Assembly: GCA_032622095.1 (NCBI GenBank)
Contig: CP136066.1
Span: 9,015,784-9,079,783 of the forward strand
DNA length: 64,000 nucleotides
DNA from: Siphonodentalium dalli
Taxonomy: Eukaryota; Mollusca; Scaphopoda; Gadilida; Siphonodentaliidae
Direction: 5' to 3'
The notes beneath the pieces were generated by a model. The model saw only the letters and a program-made list of their open reading frames with translations. It did not search any database and had not been told where the DNA came from. A program made the translations under genes and the position numbers. Positions 47,101 to 62,100 of the stretch are shown here, in pieces (within the stretch, counting starts at the first letter, position 1; each line of letters opens with the position of its first letter).

Positions 47101-50100
47101 GCCAATGGACTTTTACAATTCCACGGTTCTATCTTATAACTTAGTAAGTGTGTTTTCTAATGTCAATCGTTAGATTGTCCCGTGACAGCTCTGGAAAATT
47201 AGAACCTACAATAATATGGTTGAGAAATCGAGTGGTTAGTACTGCCTGAAAGCATTTATTTGATGCAATTTAACAATTCCGCAGGCGTAAAATGGTGAGC
47301 GTACATATACTTCAGGGCAGTTTTTTTAATGCAAAATGTCAGTTGGTGTGTGATTTTGATTTTCGTCAATGATGTGCTTACTGGTGTCACATGCTGTACC
47401 CGCGCCACCGCTCGAGGACCAGCCGTCCATGCAACTGCACGTACCATCATCTGTATCACAACAACCGTGTTCGCAATCCACTGACTCGCATACATCTGGA
47501 TGAGTGAATTATTGAGATATTAGATTGATTCTTTTCTACAGTAAATGAATGGAAACAATGACTATCGAATTGTCAAGACTTTTCTCATTAACACACTCAT
47601 ATATAGCTTCACAAGACATCGCGATAATATAGCTGTTCCGCATATCGTTTCAAAAGTGTGTTATAATGTTAATTGTTAGATTGTCCATTGGTGGCGCCGG
47701 CAAATAAGATACTGCTCTAATTGTATTGCACCGTTATTATATTTCTATATTTCGCTAACATTTAGCCAAGGGACTTTTACAATTCCACGGTTCTATCTCA
47801 TAACATGGTGAGGGTGTTTTCTAATGTCAATCATTAGATTGTCCCGTGATAGCTTGGTAAATTAGAAACTACTCTTATACGGTTGAGAAATCGAGTGGTT
47901 AATACGGACTGAAAGCATTTATTTGATGCAATTTAACAATTCCGCAGGCGTAAAATGATGAGCGTACTAATACTTCAGGGCAGTTTTTATAATGCAAAAT
48001 ATCAGTTGGTGTTTGACGTTGATTTTCGTCAATGTGCTTACTGGTGTCACATGCTGTACCCGCGCCTCCGCTCGAGGACCAGCCGTCCGTGCAACTGCAC
48101 GTACCATCATCTGTATCACAACAACCGTGTTCGCAATCCACTGACTCGCATACATCTGGATGAGTGAATTATTGAGATATTAGATTGGATTCTTTCCTAC
48201 GTAAATGAATGGGAATAATGACTATCAAATTGTCATGACTTTTCGGATGAATACACTCATATACAGCTTCACAAGACATCACAATATTATAGCTCATCCA
48301 CATATCGTCACAAGAGTGCGTTATCATGTTAATTGTTAGATGGTCCATTGATGGCGCGGCAAATAAGATACTGCTCTAATTTTATTGCACCGCTATTATA
48401 TTTCGCTAACATTTAGCCAATGGACTTTTACAATTCCACGGTTCTATCTTATAACTTGGTAAGTGTGTTTTCTAATGTCAATCGTTAGATTGTACCGTGA
48501 CAGTTCTGGAAAATTAGAACCTACAATAATATGGTTGAGAAATCGAGTGGTTAGTACTGCCTGAAAGCATTTATTTGATGCAATTTAACAATTCCGCAGG
48601 CGTAAAATGGTGAGCGTACATATACTTCAGGGCAGTTTTTATAATGCAAAATGTCAGTTGGTGTGTGACGTTGATTTTCGTCAATGATGTGCTTACTGGT
48701 GTCACATGCTGTACCCGTGCCACCGCTCGAGGACCAGCCGTCCATGCAACTGCACGTACCATCATCTGTATCACAACAACCGTGTTCGCAATCCACTGAC
48801 TCGCATACATCTGGATGAGTGAATTATTGAGATATTAGATTGATTCTTTCCTACGTAAATGAATGGGAACAATGACTATCGAATTGTCAAGACTTTTCTC
48901 ATTAACACACTCATATATAGCTTCACAAGACATCGCGATAATATAGCTCTTCCACATAGCGTTTCAAGAGTGCGTTATAATGTTAATTGTTAGATGGTCC
49001 ATTGGTGGCGCCGGCAAATAAGATACTGCTCTAATTTTATTTGCACCGCTATTATATTTCTATATATCGCTAACATTTAGCCAAGGGACTTTTACAATTC
49101 CACGGTTCTATCTCATAACATGGTGAGGGTGTTTTCTAATGTCAATCGTTAGATTGTCCCGTGACAGCTCTGGAAAATTAGAACCTACTCTTATACGGTT
49201 GAGAATTCGAGTGGTTAATACGGACTGAAAGCATTTATTTGATGCAATTTAACAATTCCGCAGGCGTAAAATGATGAGCGTACTAATACTTCAGGGCAGT
49301 TTTTATAATGCAAAATGTCAGTTGGTGTTTGACGTTGATTTTCGTCAATGTGCTTACTGGTGTCACATGCTGTACCCGCGCCTCCGCTCGAGGACCAGCC
49401 GTCCATGCAACTGCACGTACCATCATCTGTATCACAACAACCGTGTTCGCAATCCACTGACTCGCATACATCTGGATGAGTGAATTATTGAGATATTAGA
49501 TTGGATTCTTTCCTACGTAAATGAATGGGAATAATGCATATCGAATTGTCATGACTTTTCGGATGAATACACTCATATACAGCTTCACAAGACATCACAA
49601 TATTATAGCTCATCCACATAGCGTCCCAAGAGTGCGTTATCATGTTAATTGTTAGATGGTCCATTGATGGCCCCGGCAAATAAGATACTGCTCTAATTTT
49701 ATTGCACCGCTATTATATTTCGCTAACATTTAACCAATGGACTTTTACAATTCCACGGTTCTATCTTATAACTTGGTAAGTGTGTTTTCTAATGTCAATC
49801 GTTAGATTGTCCCGTGACAGCTCTGGAAAATTAGAACCTACAATAATATGGTTGAGAAATCGAGTGGTTAGTACTGCCTGAAAGCATTTATTTGATGCAA
49901 TTTAACAATTCCGCAGGCGTAAAATGGTGAGCGTACATATACTTCAGGGCAGTGTTTATAATGCAAAATGTCAGTTGGTGTGTGACGTTGATTTTCGTCA
50001 ATGATGTGCTTACTGGTGTCACATGCTGTACCCGCGCCACCGCTCGAGGACCAGCCGTCCATGCAACTGCACGTACCATCATCTGTATCACAACAACCGT

Positions 50101-53100
50101 GTTCGCAATCCACTGACTCGCATACATCTGGATGAGTGAATAATTGAGATATTAGATTGATTCTTCCCTACGTAAATGAATGGGAACAATGACTATCGAA
50201 TTGTCAAGACTTTTCTCATTAACACACTCATATATAGCTTCACAAGACATCGCGATAATATAGCTCTTCCACATAGCGTTTCAAGAGTGCGTTATAATGT
50301 TAATTGTTAGATGGTCCATTGATGGCGCCGGCAAATAAGATACTGCTCTAATTTTATTGCACCGCTATTATATTTCGCTAACATTTAACCAAGGGACTTT
50401 TACAATTCCACGGTTCTATCTCATAACTTGGTGAGGGTGTTTTTTAATGTCAATCGTTAGATTGTCCCGTGACAGCTCTGGCAAATTAGAATCTACTCTA
50501 ATACGGTTGAGAAATCGAGTGGTTAATACTGACTGAAAGCATTTATTTGATGCAATTTAACAATTCCGCAGGCGTAAACTGATGAGCGTACTAATACTTC
50601 AGGGCAGTTTTTATAATGCAAAATGTCAGTTGGTGTGTGACGTTGATTTTCGTCAATGATGTGCTTACTGGTGTCACATGCTGTACCAGCACCACCGCTC
50701 GACGACCAGCCGTCCATGCAACTGCACGTACCATCATCTGTATCACAACAACCGTGTTCGCAACCCACTGACTCGCATACATCTGGATGAGTGAATTATT
50801 GAGATATTAGATTGGATTATTTCCTACGTAAATGAATGGGAATAATGCTTATCGAATTGTCATGACTTTTTGGATGAATACATTCATATATAGCTTTACA
50901 AGACATCGCGATATTATAGCTCATCCACATAGCGTCCCAAGAGTGCGTTATCATGTTAATTGTTAGATGGTCCATTGATGGCGCCGGCAAATAAGATACT
51001 GCTCTAATTTTATTGCACCGCTATTATATTTCGCTAACATTTAGCCAATGGACTTTTACAATTCCACGGTTCTATCTTATAACTTGGTAAGTGTGTTTTC
51101 TAATGTCAATCGTTAGATTGTCCCGTGACAGCTCTGGAAAATTAGAACCTACAATAATATGGTTGAGAAATCGAGTGGTTTGTACTGCCTGAAACCATTT
51201 ATTTGATGCAATTTAACAATTCCGCAGGCGTAAAATGGTGAGCGTACATATACTTCAGGGCAGTGTTTATAATGCAAAATGTCAGTTGGTGTGTGACGTT
51301 GATTTTCGTCAATGATGTGCTTACTGGTGTCACATGCTGTACCCGCGCCACCGCTCGAGGACCAGCCGTCCATGCAACTGCACGTACCATCATCTGTATC
51401 ACAACAACCGTGTTCGCAATCCACTGACTCGCATACATCTGGATGAGTGAATAATTGAGATATTAGATTGATTCTTTCCTACGTAAATGAATGGGAACAA
51501 TGACTATCAAATTGTCAAGACTTTTCTCATTAACACACTCATATATAGCTTCACAAGACATCGCGATAATATAGCTCTTCCACATAGCGTTTCAAGAGTG
51601 CGTTATAATGTTAATTGTTAGATGGTCCATTGATGGCGCCGGCAAATAAGATACTGCTCTAATTTTATTGCACCGCTATTATATTTCGCTAACATTTAAC
51701 CAAGGGACTTTTACAATTCCACGGTTCTATCTTATAACTTGGTAAGTGTGTTTTCTAATGTCAATCGTTAGATTGTCCCGTGACAGCTCTGGAAAATTAG
51801 AACCTACAATAATATGGTTGAGAGATCGAGTGGTTAGTACTGCCTGAAAGCATTTATTTGATGCAATTTAACAATTCCGCAGGCGTAAAATGGTGAGCGT
51901 ACATATACTTCAGGGCAGTGTTTATAATGCAAAATGTCAGTTGGTGTGTGACGTTGATTTTCGTCAATGATGTGCTTACTGGTGTCACATGCTGTACCCG
52001 CGCCACCGCTCGAGGACCAGCCGTCCATGCAACTGCACGTACCATCATCTGTATCACAACAACCGTGTTCGCAATCCACTGACTCGCATACATCTGGATG
52101 AGTGAATAATTGAGATATTAGATTGATTCTTTCCTACGTAAATGAATGGGAACAATGACTATCAAATTGTAAAGACTTTTCTCATTAACATACTCATATA
52201 TAGCTTCACAAGACATCGCGATAATATAGCTCTTCCACATAGCGTTTCAAGAGTGCGTTATAATGTTAATTGTTAGATGGTCCATTGATGGCGCCGGCAA
52301 ATAAGATACTGCTCTAATTTTATTGCACCGCTATTATATTTCGCTAACATTTAGCCAAGGGACTTTTACAATTCCACGGTTCTGTCTCATAACTTGGTGA
52401 GGGTGTTTTTTAATGTCAATCGTTAGATTGTCCCGTGACAGCTCTGGCAAATTAGAATCTACTCTAATACGGTTGAGAAATCGAGTGGTTAATACTGACT
52501 GAAAGCATTTATTTGATGCAATTTAACAATCCGCAGGCGTAAACTGATGAGCGTACTAATACTTCAGGGCAGTTTTTATAATGCAAAATGTCAGTTGGTG
52601 TTCGACGTTGATTTTCGTCAATGATGTACTTACTGGTGTCACATGCTGTACCAGCGCCACCGCTCGACGACCAGCCGTCCATGCAACTGCACGTACCATC
52701 ATCTGTATCACAACAACCGTGTTCGCAATCCACTGAATCGCATACATCTGGATGAGTGAATTATTGAGATATTAGATTGGATTCTTTCCTACGTAAATGA
52801 ATGGGAATAATGCTTATCGAATTGTCATGACTTTTTGGATGAATACATTCATATATAGCTTTACAAGACATCGCGATATTATAGCTCATCCACATAGCGT
52901 CCCAAGAGTGCGTTATCATGTTAATTGTTAGATGGTCCATTGATGGCGCCGGCAAATAAGATACTGCTCTAATTTTATTGCACCGCTATTATATTTCGCT
53001 AACATTTAGCCAATGGATCTTTACAATTCCACGGTTCTATCTTATAACTTGGTAAGTGTGTTTTCTAATGTCAATCGTTAGATTGTCCCGTGACAGCTCT

Positions 53101-56100
53101 GGAAAATTAGAACCTACAATAATATGGTTGAGAAATCGAGTGGTTAGTACTGCCTGAAAGCATTTATTTGATGCAATTTAACAATTCCGCAGGCGTAAAA
53201 TGGTGAGCGTACTTCAGGGCAGTGTTTATAATGCAAAATGTCAGTTGGTGTGTGACGTTGATTTTCGTCAATGATGTGCTTACTGGTGTCACATGCAGTG
53301 TTTATAATGCAAAATGTCAGTGTTTATAATGCAAAATGTCAGTTGGTGTGTGACGTTGATTTTCGTCAATGATGTGCTTACTGGTGTCACATGCTGTACC
53401 CGCGCCACCGCTCGACGACCAGCCGTCCATGCAACTGCACGTACCATCATCTGTATCACAACAACCGTGTTCGCAATCCACTGACTCGCATACATCTGGA
53501 TGAGTGAATAATTGAGATATTAGATTGATTCTTTCCTACGTAAATGAATGGGAACAATGACTATCAAATTGTCAAGACTTTTCTCATTAACACACTCATA
53601 TATAGCTTCACAAGACATCGCGATAATATAGCTCTTCCACATAGCGTTTCAAGAGTGCGTTATAATGTTAATTGTTAGATGGTCCATTGATGGCGCCGGC
53701 AAATAAGATACTGCTCTAATTTTATTGCACCGCTATTATATTTCGCTAACATTTAACCAAGGGACTTTTACAATTCCACGGTTCTATCTCATAACTTGGT
53801 GAGGGTGTTTTTTAATGTCAATCGTTAGATTGTCCCGTGACAGCTCTGGCAAATTAGAATCTACTCTAATACGGTTGAGAAATCGAGTGGTTAATACTGA
53901 CTGAAAGCATTTATTTGATGCAATTTAACAATTCTGCAGGCGTAAACTGATGAGCGTACTAATACTTCAGGGCAGTTTTTATAATGCCAAATGTCAGTTG
54001 GTGTGTGACGTTGATTTTCGTCAATGATGTACTTACTGGTGTCACATGCTGTACCAGCGCCACCGCTCGACGACCAGCCGTCCATGCAACTGCACGTACC
54101 ATCATCTGTATCACAACAACCGTGTTCGCAATCCACTGACTCGCATACATCTGGATGAGTGAATTATTGAGATATTAGATTGGATTCTTTCCTACATAAA
54201 TGAATGGGAATAATGCTTATCGAATTGTCATGACTTTTTGGATGAATACATTCATATATAGCTTTACAAGACATCGCGATATTATAGCTCATCCACATAG
54301 CGTCCCAAGAGTGCGTTATCATGTTAATTGTTAGATGGTCCATTGATGGCGCCGGCAAATAAGATACTGCTCTAATTTTATTGCACCGCTATTATATTTC
54401 GCTAACATTTAGCCAATGGACTTTTACAATTCCACGGTTCTATCTTATAACTTGGTAAGTGTGTTTTCTAATGTCAATCGTTAGATTGTCCCGTGACAGC
54501 TCTGGAAAATTAGAACCTACAATAATATGGTTGAGAGATCGAGTGGTTAGTACTGCCTGAAAGCATTTATTTGATGCAATTTAACAATTCCGCAGGCGTA
54601 AAATGGTGAGCGTACATATACTTCAGGGCAGTGTTTATAATGCAAAATGTCAGTTGGTGTGTGACGTTGATTTTCGTCAATGATGTGCTTACTGGTGTCA
54701 CATGGTGTACCCGCGCCACCGCTCGAGGACCAGCCGTCCATGCAACTGCACGTACCATCATCTGTATCACAACAACCGTGTTCGCAATCCACTGACTCGC
54801 ATACATCTGGATGAGTGAATAATTGAGATATTAGATTGATTCTTTCCTACGTAAATGAATGGGAACAATGACTATCAAATTGTAAAGACTTTTCTCATTA
54901 ACATACTCATATATAGCTTCACAAGACATCGCGATAATATAGCTCTTCCACATAGCGTTTCAAGAGTGCGTTATAATGTTAATTGTTAGATGGTCCATTG
55001 ATGGCGCCGGCAAATAAGATACTGCTCTAATTTTATTGCACCGCTATTATATTTCGCTAACATTTAGCCAAGGGACTTTTACAATTCCACGGTTCTGTCT
55101 CATAACTTGGTGAGGGTGTTTTTTAATGTCAATCGTTAGATTGTCCCGTGACAGCTCTGGCAAATTAGAATCTACTCTAATACGGTTGAGAAATCGAGTG
55201 GTTAATACTGACTGAAAGCATTTATTTGATGCAATTTAACAATCCGCAGGCGTAAACTGATGAGCGTACTAATACTTCAGGGCAGTTTTTATAATGCAAA
55301 ATGTCAGTTGGTGTTCGACGTTGATTTTCGTCAATGATGTACTTACTGGTGTCACATGCTGTACCAGCGCCACCGCTCGACGACCAGCCGTCCATGCAAC
55401 TGCACGTACCATCATCTGTATCACAACAACCGTGTTCGCAATCCACTGACTCGCATACATCTGGATGAGTGAATTATTGAGATATTAGATTGGATTCTTT
55501 CCTACGTAAATGAATGGGAATAATGCTTATCGAATTGTCATGACTTTTTGGATGAATACATTCATATATAGCTTTACAAGACATCGCGATATTATAGCTC
55601 ATCCACATAGCGTCCCAAGAGTGCGTTATCATGTTAATTGTTAGATGGTCCATTGATGGCGCCGGCAAATAAGATACTGCTCTAATTTTATTGCACCGCT
55701 ATTATATTTCGCTAACATTTAGCCAATGGACTTTTACAATTCCACGGTTCTATCTTATAACTTGGTAAGTGTGTTTTCTAATGTCAATCGTTAGATTGTC
55801 CCGTGACAGCTCTGGAAAATTAGAACCTACAATAATATGGTTGAGAAATCGAGTGGTTAGTACTGCCTGAAAGCATTTATTTGATGCAATTTAACAATTC
55901 CGCAGGCGTTAACTGATGAGCGTACTAATACTTCAGGGCAGTTTTTATAATGCAAAATGTCAGTTGGTGTTCGACGTTGATTTTCGTCAATGATGTACTT
56001 ACTGGTGTCACATGCTGTACCAGCGCCACCGCTCGACGACCAGCCGTCCATGCAACTGCACGTACCATCATCTGTATCACAACAACCGTGTTCGCAATCC

Positions 56101-59100
56101 ACTGACTCGCATACATCTGGATGAGTGAATTATTGAGATATTTGATTGGATTCTTTCCTACGTAAATGAATGGGAATAATGCTTATCGAATTGTCATGAC
56201 TTTTTGGATGAATACATTCATATATAGCTTTACAAGACATCGCGATATTATAGCTCATCCACATAGCGTCCCAAGAGTGCGTTATCATGTTAATTGTTAG
56301 ATGGTCCATTGATGGCGCCGGCAAATAAGATACTGCTCTAATTTTATTGCACCGCTATTATATTTCGCTAACATTTAGCCAATGGATCTTTACAATTCCA
56401 CGGTTCTATCTTATAACTTGGTAAGTGTGTTTTCTAATGTCAATCGTTAGATTGTCCCGTGACAGCTCTGGAAAATTAGAACCTACAATAATATGGTTGA
56501 GAAATCGAGTGGTTAGTACTGCCTGAAAGCATTTATTTGATGCAATTTAACAATTCCGCAGGCGTAAAATGGTGAGCGTACTTCAGGGCAGTGTTTATAA
56601 TGCAAAATGTCAGTTGGTGTGTGACGTTGATTTTCGTCAATGATGTGCTTACTGGTGTCACATGCAGTGTTTATAATGCAAAATGTCAGTGTTTATAATG
56701 CAAAATGTCAGTGTTTATAATGCAAAATGTCAGTTGGTGTGTGACGTTGATTTTCGTCAATGATGTGCTTACTGGTGTCACATGCTGTACCCGCGCCACC
56801 GCTCGACGACCAGCCGTCCATGCAACTGCACGTACCATCATCTATATCACAACAACCGTGTTCGCAATCCACTGACTCGCATACATCTGGATGAGTGAAT
56901 AATTGAGATATTAGATTGATTCTTTCCTACGTAAATGAATGGGAACAATGACTATCAAATTGTCAAGACTTTTCTCATTAACACACTCATATATAGCTTC
57001 ACAAGACATCGCGATAATATAGCTCTTCCACATAGCGTTTCAAGAGTGCGTTATAATGTTAATTGTTAGATGGTCCATTGATGGCGACGGCAAATAAGAT
57101 ACTGCTCTAATTTTATTGCACCGCTATTATATTTCGCTAACATTTAACCAAGGGACTTTTACAATTCCACGGTTCTATCTCATAACTTGGTGAGGGTGTT
57201 TTTTAATGTCAATCGTTAGATTGTCCCGTGACAGCTCTGGCAAATTAGAATCTACTCTAATACGGTTGAGAAATCGAGTGGTTAATACTGACTGAAAGCA
57301 TTTATTTGATGCAATTTAACAATTCCGCAGGCGTAAACTGATGAGCGTACTAATACTTCAGGGCAGTTTTTATAATGCAAAATGTCAGTTGGTGTGTGAC
57401 GTTGATTTTCGTCAATGATGTACTTACTGGTGTCGCATGCTGTACCAGCGCCACCGCTCGACGACCAGCCGTCCATGCAACTGCACGTACCATCATCTGT
57501 ATCACAACAACCGTGTTCGCAATCCACTGACTCGCATACATCTGGATGAGTGAATTATTGAGATATTAGATTGGATTCTTTCATACGTAAATGAATGGGA
57601 ATAATGCATATCGAATTGTCATGACTTTTCGGATGAATACACTCATATACAGCTTCACAAGACATCACAATATTATAGCTCATCCACATATCGTCCCAAG
57701 AGTGCGTTATCATGTTAATTGTTAGATGGTCCATTGATGGCGCCGGCAAATAAGATACTGCTCTAATTTTATTGCACCGCTATTATATTTCGCTAACATT
57801 TAGCCAATGGACTTTTACAATTCCACGGTTCTATCTTATAACTTGGTAAGTGTGTTTTCTAATGTCAATCGTTAGATTGTACCGTGACAGTTCTGGAAAA
57901 TTAGAACCTACAATAATATGGTTGAGAAATCGAGTGGTTAGTACTGCCTGAAAGCATTTATTTGATGCAATTTAACAATTCCGCAGGCGTAAAATGGTGA
58001 GCGTACATATACTTCAGGGCAGTTTTTATAATGCAAAATGTCAGTTGGTGTGTGACGTTTATTTTCGTCAATGATGTGCTTACTGGTGTCACATGCTGTA
58101 CCCGTGCCACCGCTCGAGGACCAGCCGTCCATGCAACTGCACGTACCATCATCTGTATCACAACAACCGTGTTCGCAATCCACTGACTCGCATACATCTG
58201 GATGAGTGAATTATTGAGATATTAGATTGATTCTTTCCTACGTAAATGAAAGGGAACAATGACTATCGAATTGTCAAGACTTTTCTCATTAACACACTCA
58301 TATATATCTTCACAAGACATCGCGATAATATAGCTCTTCCACATAGCGTTTCAAGAGTGCGTTATAATGTTAATTGTTAGATGGTCCATTAATGGCGCCG
58401 GCAAATAAGGAACTGCTCTAATTTTATTCCACCGCTTTTATATTTCGCTAACATTTAGCCAATGGACTTTTACAATTCCACGGTTCTATCTTATAACTTG
58501 GTAAGTGTGTTTTCTAATGTCAATCGTTAGATTGTCCTGTGACAGCTCTGGAAAATTAGAACCTACAATAATATGGTTGAGAAATCGAGTGGTTAGTACT
58601 GCCTGAAAGCATTTATTTGATGCAATTTAACAATTCCGCAGGCGTAAAATGGTGAGCGTACATATACTTCAGGGCAATGTTTATAATGCAAAATGTCAGT
58701 TGGTGTGTGACGTTGATTTTCGTCAATGATGTGCTTACTGGTGTCACATGCTGTACCCGCACCACCGCTCGAGGACCAGCCGTCCATGCAACTGCACGTA
58801 CCATCATCTGTATCACAACAACCGTGTTCGCAATCCACTGACTCGCATACATCTGGATGAGTGAATAATTGAGATATTAGATTGATTCTTTCCTACGTAA
58901 ATGAATGGGAACAATGACTATCAAATTGTCAAGACTTTTCTCATTAACACACTCATATATAGCTTCACAAGACATCGTGATAATATAGCTCTTCCACATA
59001 GCGTTTCAAGAGTGCGTTATAATGTTAATTGTTAGATGGTCCATTGATGGCGCCGGCAAATAAGATACTGCTCTAATTTTATTGCACCGCTATTATATTT

Positions 59101-62100
59101 CGCTAACATTTAACCAAGGGACTTTTACAATTCCACGGTTCTATCTCATAACTTGGTGAGGGTGTTTTTTAGTGTCAATCGTTAGATTGTCCCGTCACAG
59201 CTCTGGCAAATTAGAATCTACTCTAATACGGTTGAGAAATCGAGTGGTTAATACTGACGGAAAGCATTTATTTGATGCAATTTAACAATTCCGCAGGCGT
59301 AAACTGATGAGCGTACTAATACTTCAGGGCAGTTTTTATAATGCAAAATGTCAGTTGGTGTGTGACGTTGATTTTCGTCAATGATGTACTTACTGGTGTC
59401 ACATGCTGTACCAGCGCCACCGCTCGACGACCAGCCGTCCATGCAACTGCACGTACCATCATCTGTATCACAACAACCGTGTTCGCAATCCACTGACTCG
59501 CATACACCTGGATGAGTGAATTATTGAGATATTAGATTGATTCTTTCCTACGTAAATGAATGGGAACAATGACTATCAAATTGTCAAGACTTTTCTCATT
59601 AACACACTCATATATAGCTTCACAAGACATCGCGATAATATAGCTCTTCCACATAGCGTTTCAAGAGTGCGTTATAATGTTAATTGTTAGATGGTCCATT
59701 GGAGGCGCCGGCAAATAAGATACTGCTCTAATTTTATTGCACCGCTATTATATTTCTATATATCGCTAACATTTAGCCAAGGGACTTTTACAATTCCACG
59801 GTTCTATCTCATAACATGGTGAGGGTGTTTTCTAATGTCAATCGTTAGATTGTCCCGTGACAGCTCTGGCAAATTAGAACCTACTCTTATACGGTTGAGA
59901 AATCGAGTGGTTAATACGGACTGAAAGCATTTATTTGATGCAATTTAACAATTTCGCAGGCGTAAAATGATGAGCGTACTAATACTTCAGGGCAGTTTTT
60001 ATAATGCAAAATGTCAGTTGGTGTTTGACGTTGATTTTCGTCAATGTGCTTACTGGTGTCACATGCTGTACCCGCGCCACCGCTCGAGGACCAGCCGTCC
60101 ATGCAACTGCACGTACCATCATCTGTATCACAACAACCGTGTTCGCAATCCACTGACTCGCATACATCTGGATGAGTGAATTATTGAGATATTAGATTGG
60201 ATTCTTTCCTACGTAAATGAATGGGAATAATGCATATCGAATTGTCATGACTTTTCGGATGCATACACTCATATACAGCTTCACAAGACATCACAATAAT
60301 ATAGCTCATCCACATAGCGTCCCAAGAGTGCGTTATCATGTTAATTGTTAGATGGTCCATTGATGGCGCCGGCAAATAAGATACTGCTCTAATTTTATTG
60401 CACCGCTATTATATTTCGCTAACATTTAGCCAATGGACTTTTACAATTCCACGGTTCTATCTTATAACTTGGTAAGTGTGTTTTCTAATGTCAATCGTTA
60501 GATTGTCCCGTGACAGCTCTGGAAAATTAGAACCTACAATAATATGGTTGAGAAATCGAGTGGTTAGTACTGCCTGAAAGCATTTATTTGATGCAATTTA
60601 ACAATTCCGCAGGCGTAAAATGGTGAGCGTACATATACTTCAGGGCAGTGTTTATAATGCAAAATGTCAGTTGGTGTGTGACGTTGATTTTCGTCAATGA
60701 TGTGCTTACTGGTGTCACATGCTGTACCCGCGCCACCGCTCGAGGACCAGCCGTCCATGCAACTGCACGTACCATCATCTGTATCACAACAACCGTGTTC
60801 GCAATCCACTGACTCGCATACATCTGGATGAGTGAATAATTGAGATATTAGATTGATTCTTTCCTACGTAAATGAATGGGAACAATGACTATCAAATTGT
60901 CAAAACTTTTCTCATTAACACACTCATATATAGCTTCACAAGACATCGTGATAATATAGCTCTTCCACATAGCGTTTCAAGAGTGCGTTATAATGTTAAT
61001 TGTTAGATGGTCCATTGATGGCGCCGGCAAATAAGATACTGCTCTAATTTTATTGCACCGCTATTATATTTCGCTAACATTTAACAAAGGGACTTTTACA
61101 ATTCCACGGTTCTATCTCATAACTTGGTGAGGGTGTTTTTTAATGTCAATCGTTAGATTGTCCCGTCACAGCTCTGGCAAATTAGAATCTACTCTAATAC
61201 GGTTGAGAAATCGAGTGGTTAATACTGACTGAAAGCATTTATTTGATGCAATTTAACAATTCCGCGGGCGTAAACTGATGAGCGTACTAATACTTCAGGG
61301 CAGTTTTTATAATGCAAAATGTCAGTTGGTGTGTGACGTTGATTTTCGTCAATGATGTACTTACTGGTGTCACATGCTGTACCAGCGCCACCGCTCGACG
61401 ACCAGCCGTCCATGCAACTGCACGTACCATCATCTGTATCACAACAACCGTGTTCGCAATCCACTGACTCGCATACATCTGGATGAGTGAATTATTGAGA
61501 TATTAGATTGATTCTTTCCTATGTAAATGAATGGGAACAATGACTATCGAATTGTCATGACTTTTCTCATTAACACACTCATATATATCTTCACAAGACA
61601 TCGCGATAATATACCTCTTCCACATAGCGTTTCAAGAGTGCGTTATAATGTTAATTGTTAGATGGTCCATTAATGGCGCCGGCAAATAAGGAACTGCTCT
61701 AATTTTATTCCACCGCTATTATATTTCGCTAACATTTAGCCAATGGACTTTTACAATTCCACGGTTCTATCTTATAACTTGGTAAGTGTGTTTTCTAATG
61801 TCAATCGTTATATTGTCCCGTGACAGCTCTGGAAAATTAGAACCTACAATAATATGGTTGAGAAATCGAGTGGTTAGTACTGCCTGAAAGCATTTATTTG
61901 ATGCAATTTAACAATTCCGCAGGCGTAAAATGGTGAGCGTACATATACTTCAGGGCAGTGTTTATAATGCAAAATGTCAGTTGGTGTGTGACGTTGATTT
62001 TCGTCAATGATGTGCTTACTGGTGTCACATGCTGTACCCGCGCCACCGCTCGAGGACCAGCCGTCCATGCAACTGCACGTACCATCATCTGTATCACAAC

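Noticed and set aside
59967-60179. Plus-strand 70-residue ORFs antisense to EGF exons
   Set aside because: Shadow frames of the exon; present only in units with the 3-bp intron deletion that removes a stop.
60181-60375. Recurrent 64-residue minus-strand ORFs in the intron next to many EGF exons (also at 46197, 49485, 52761, 62807)
   Set aside because: They lie upstream of the acceptor, are open in only some units and broken in others, so they are intron reading frames amplified with the array.
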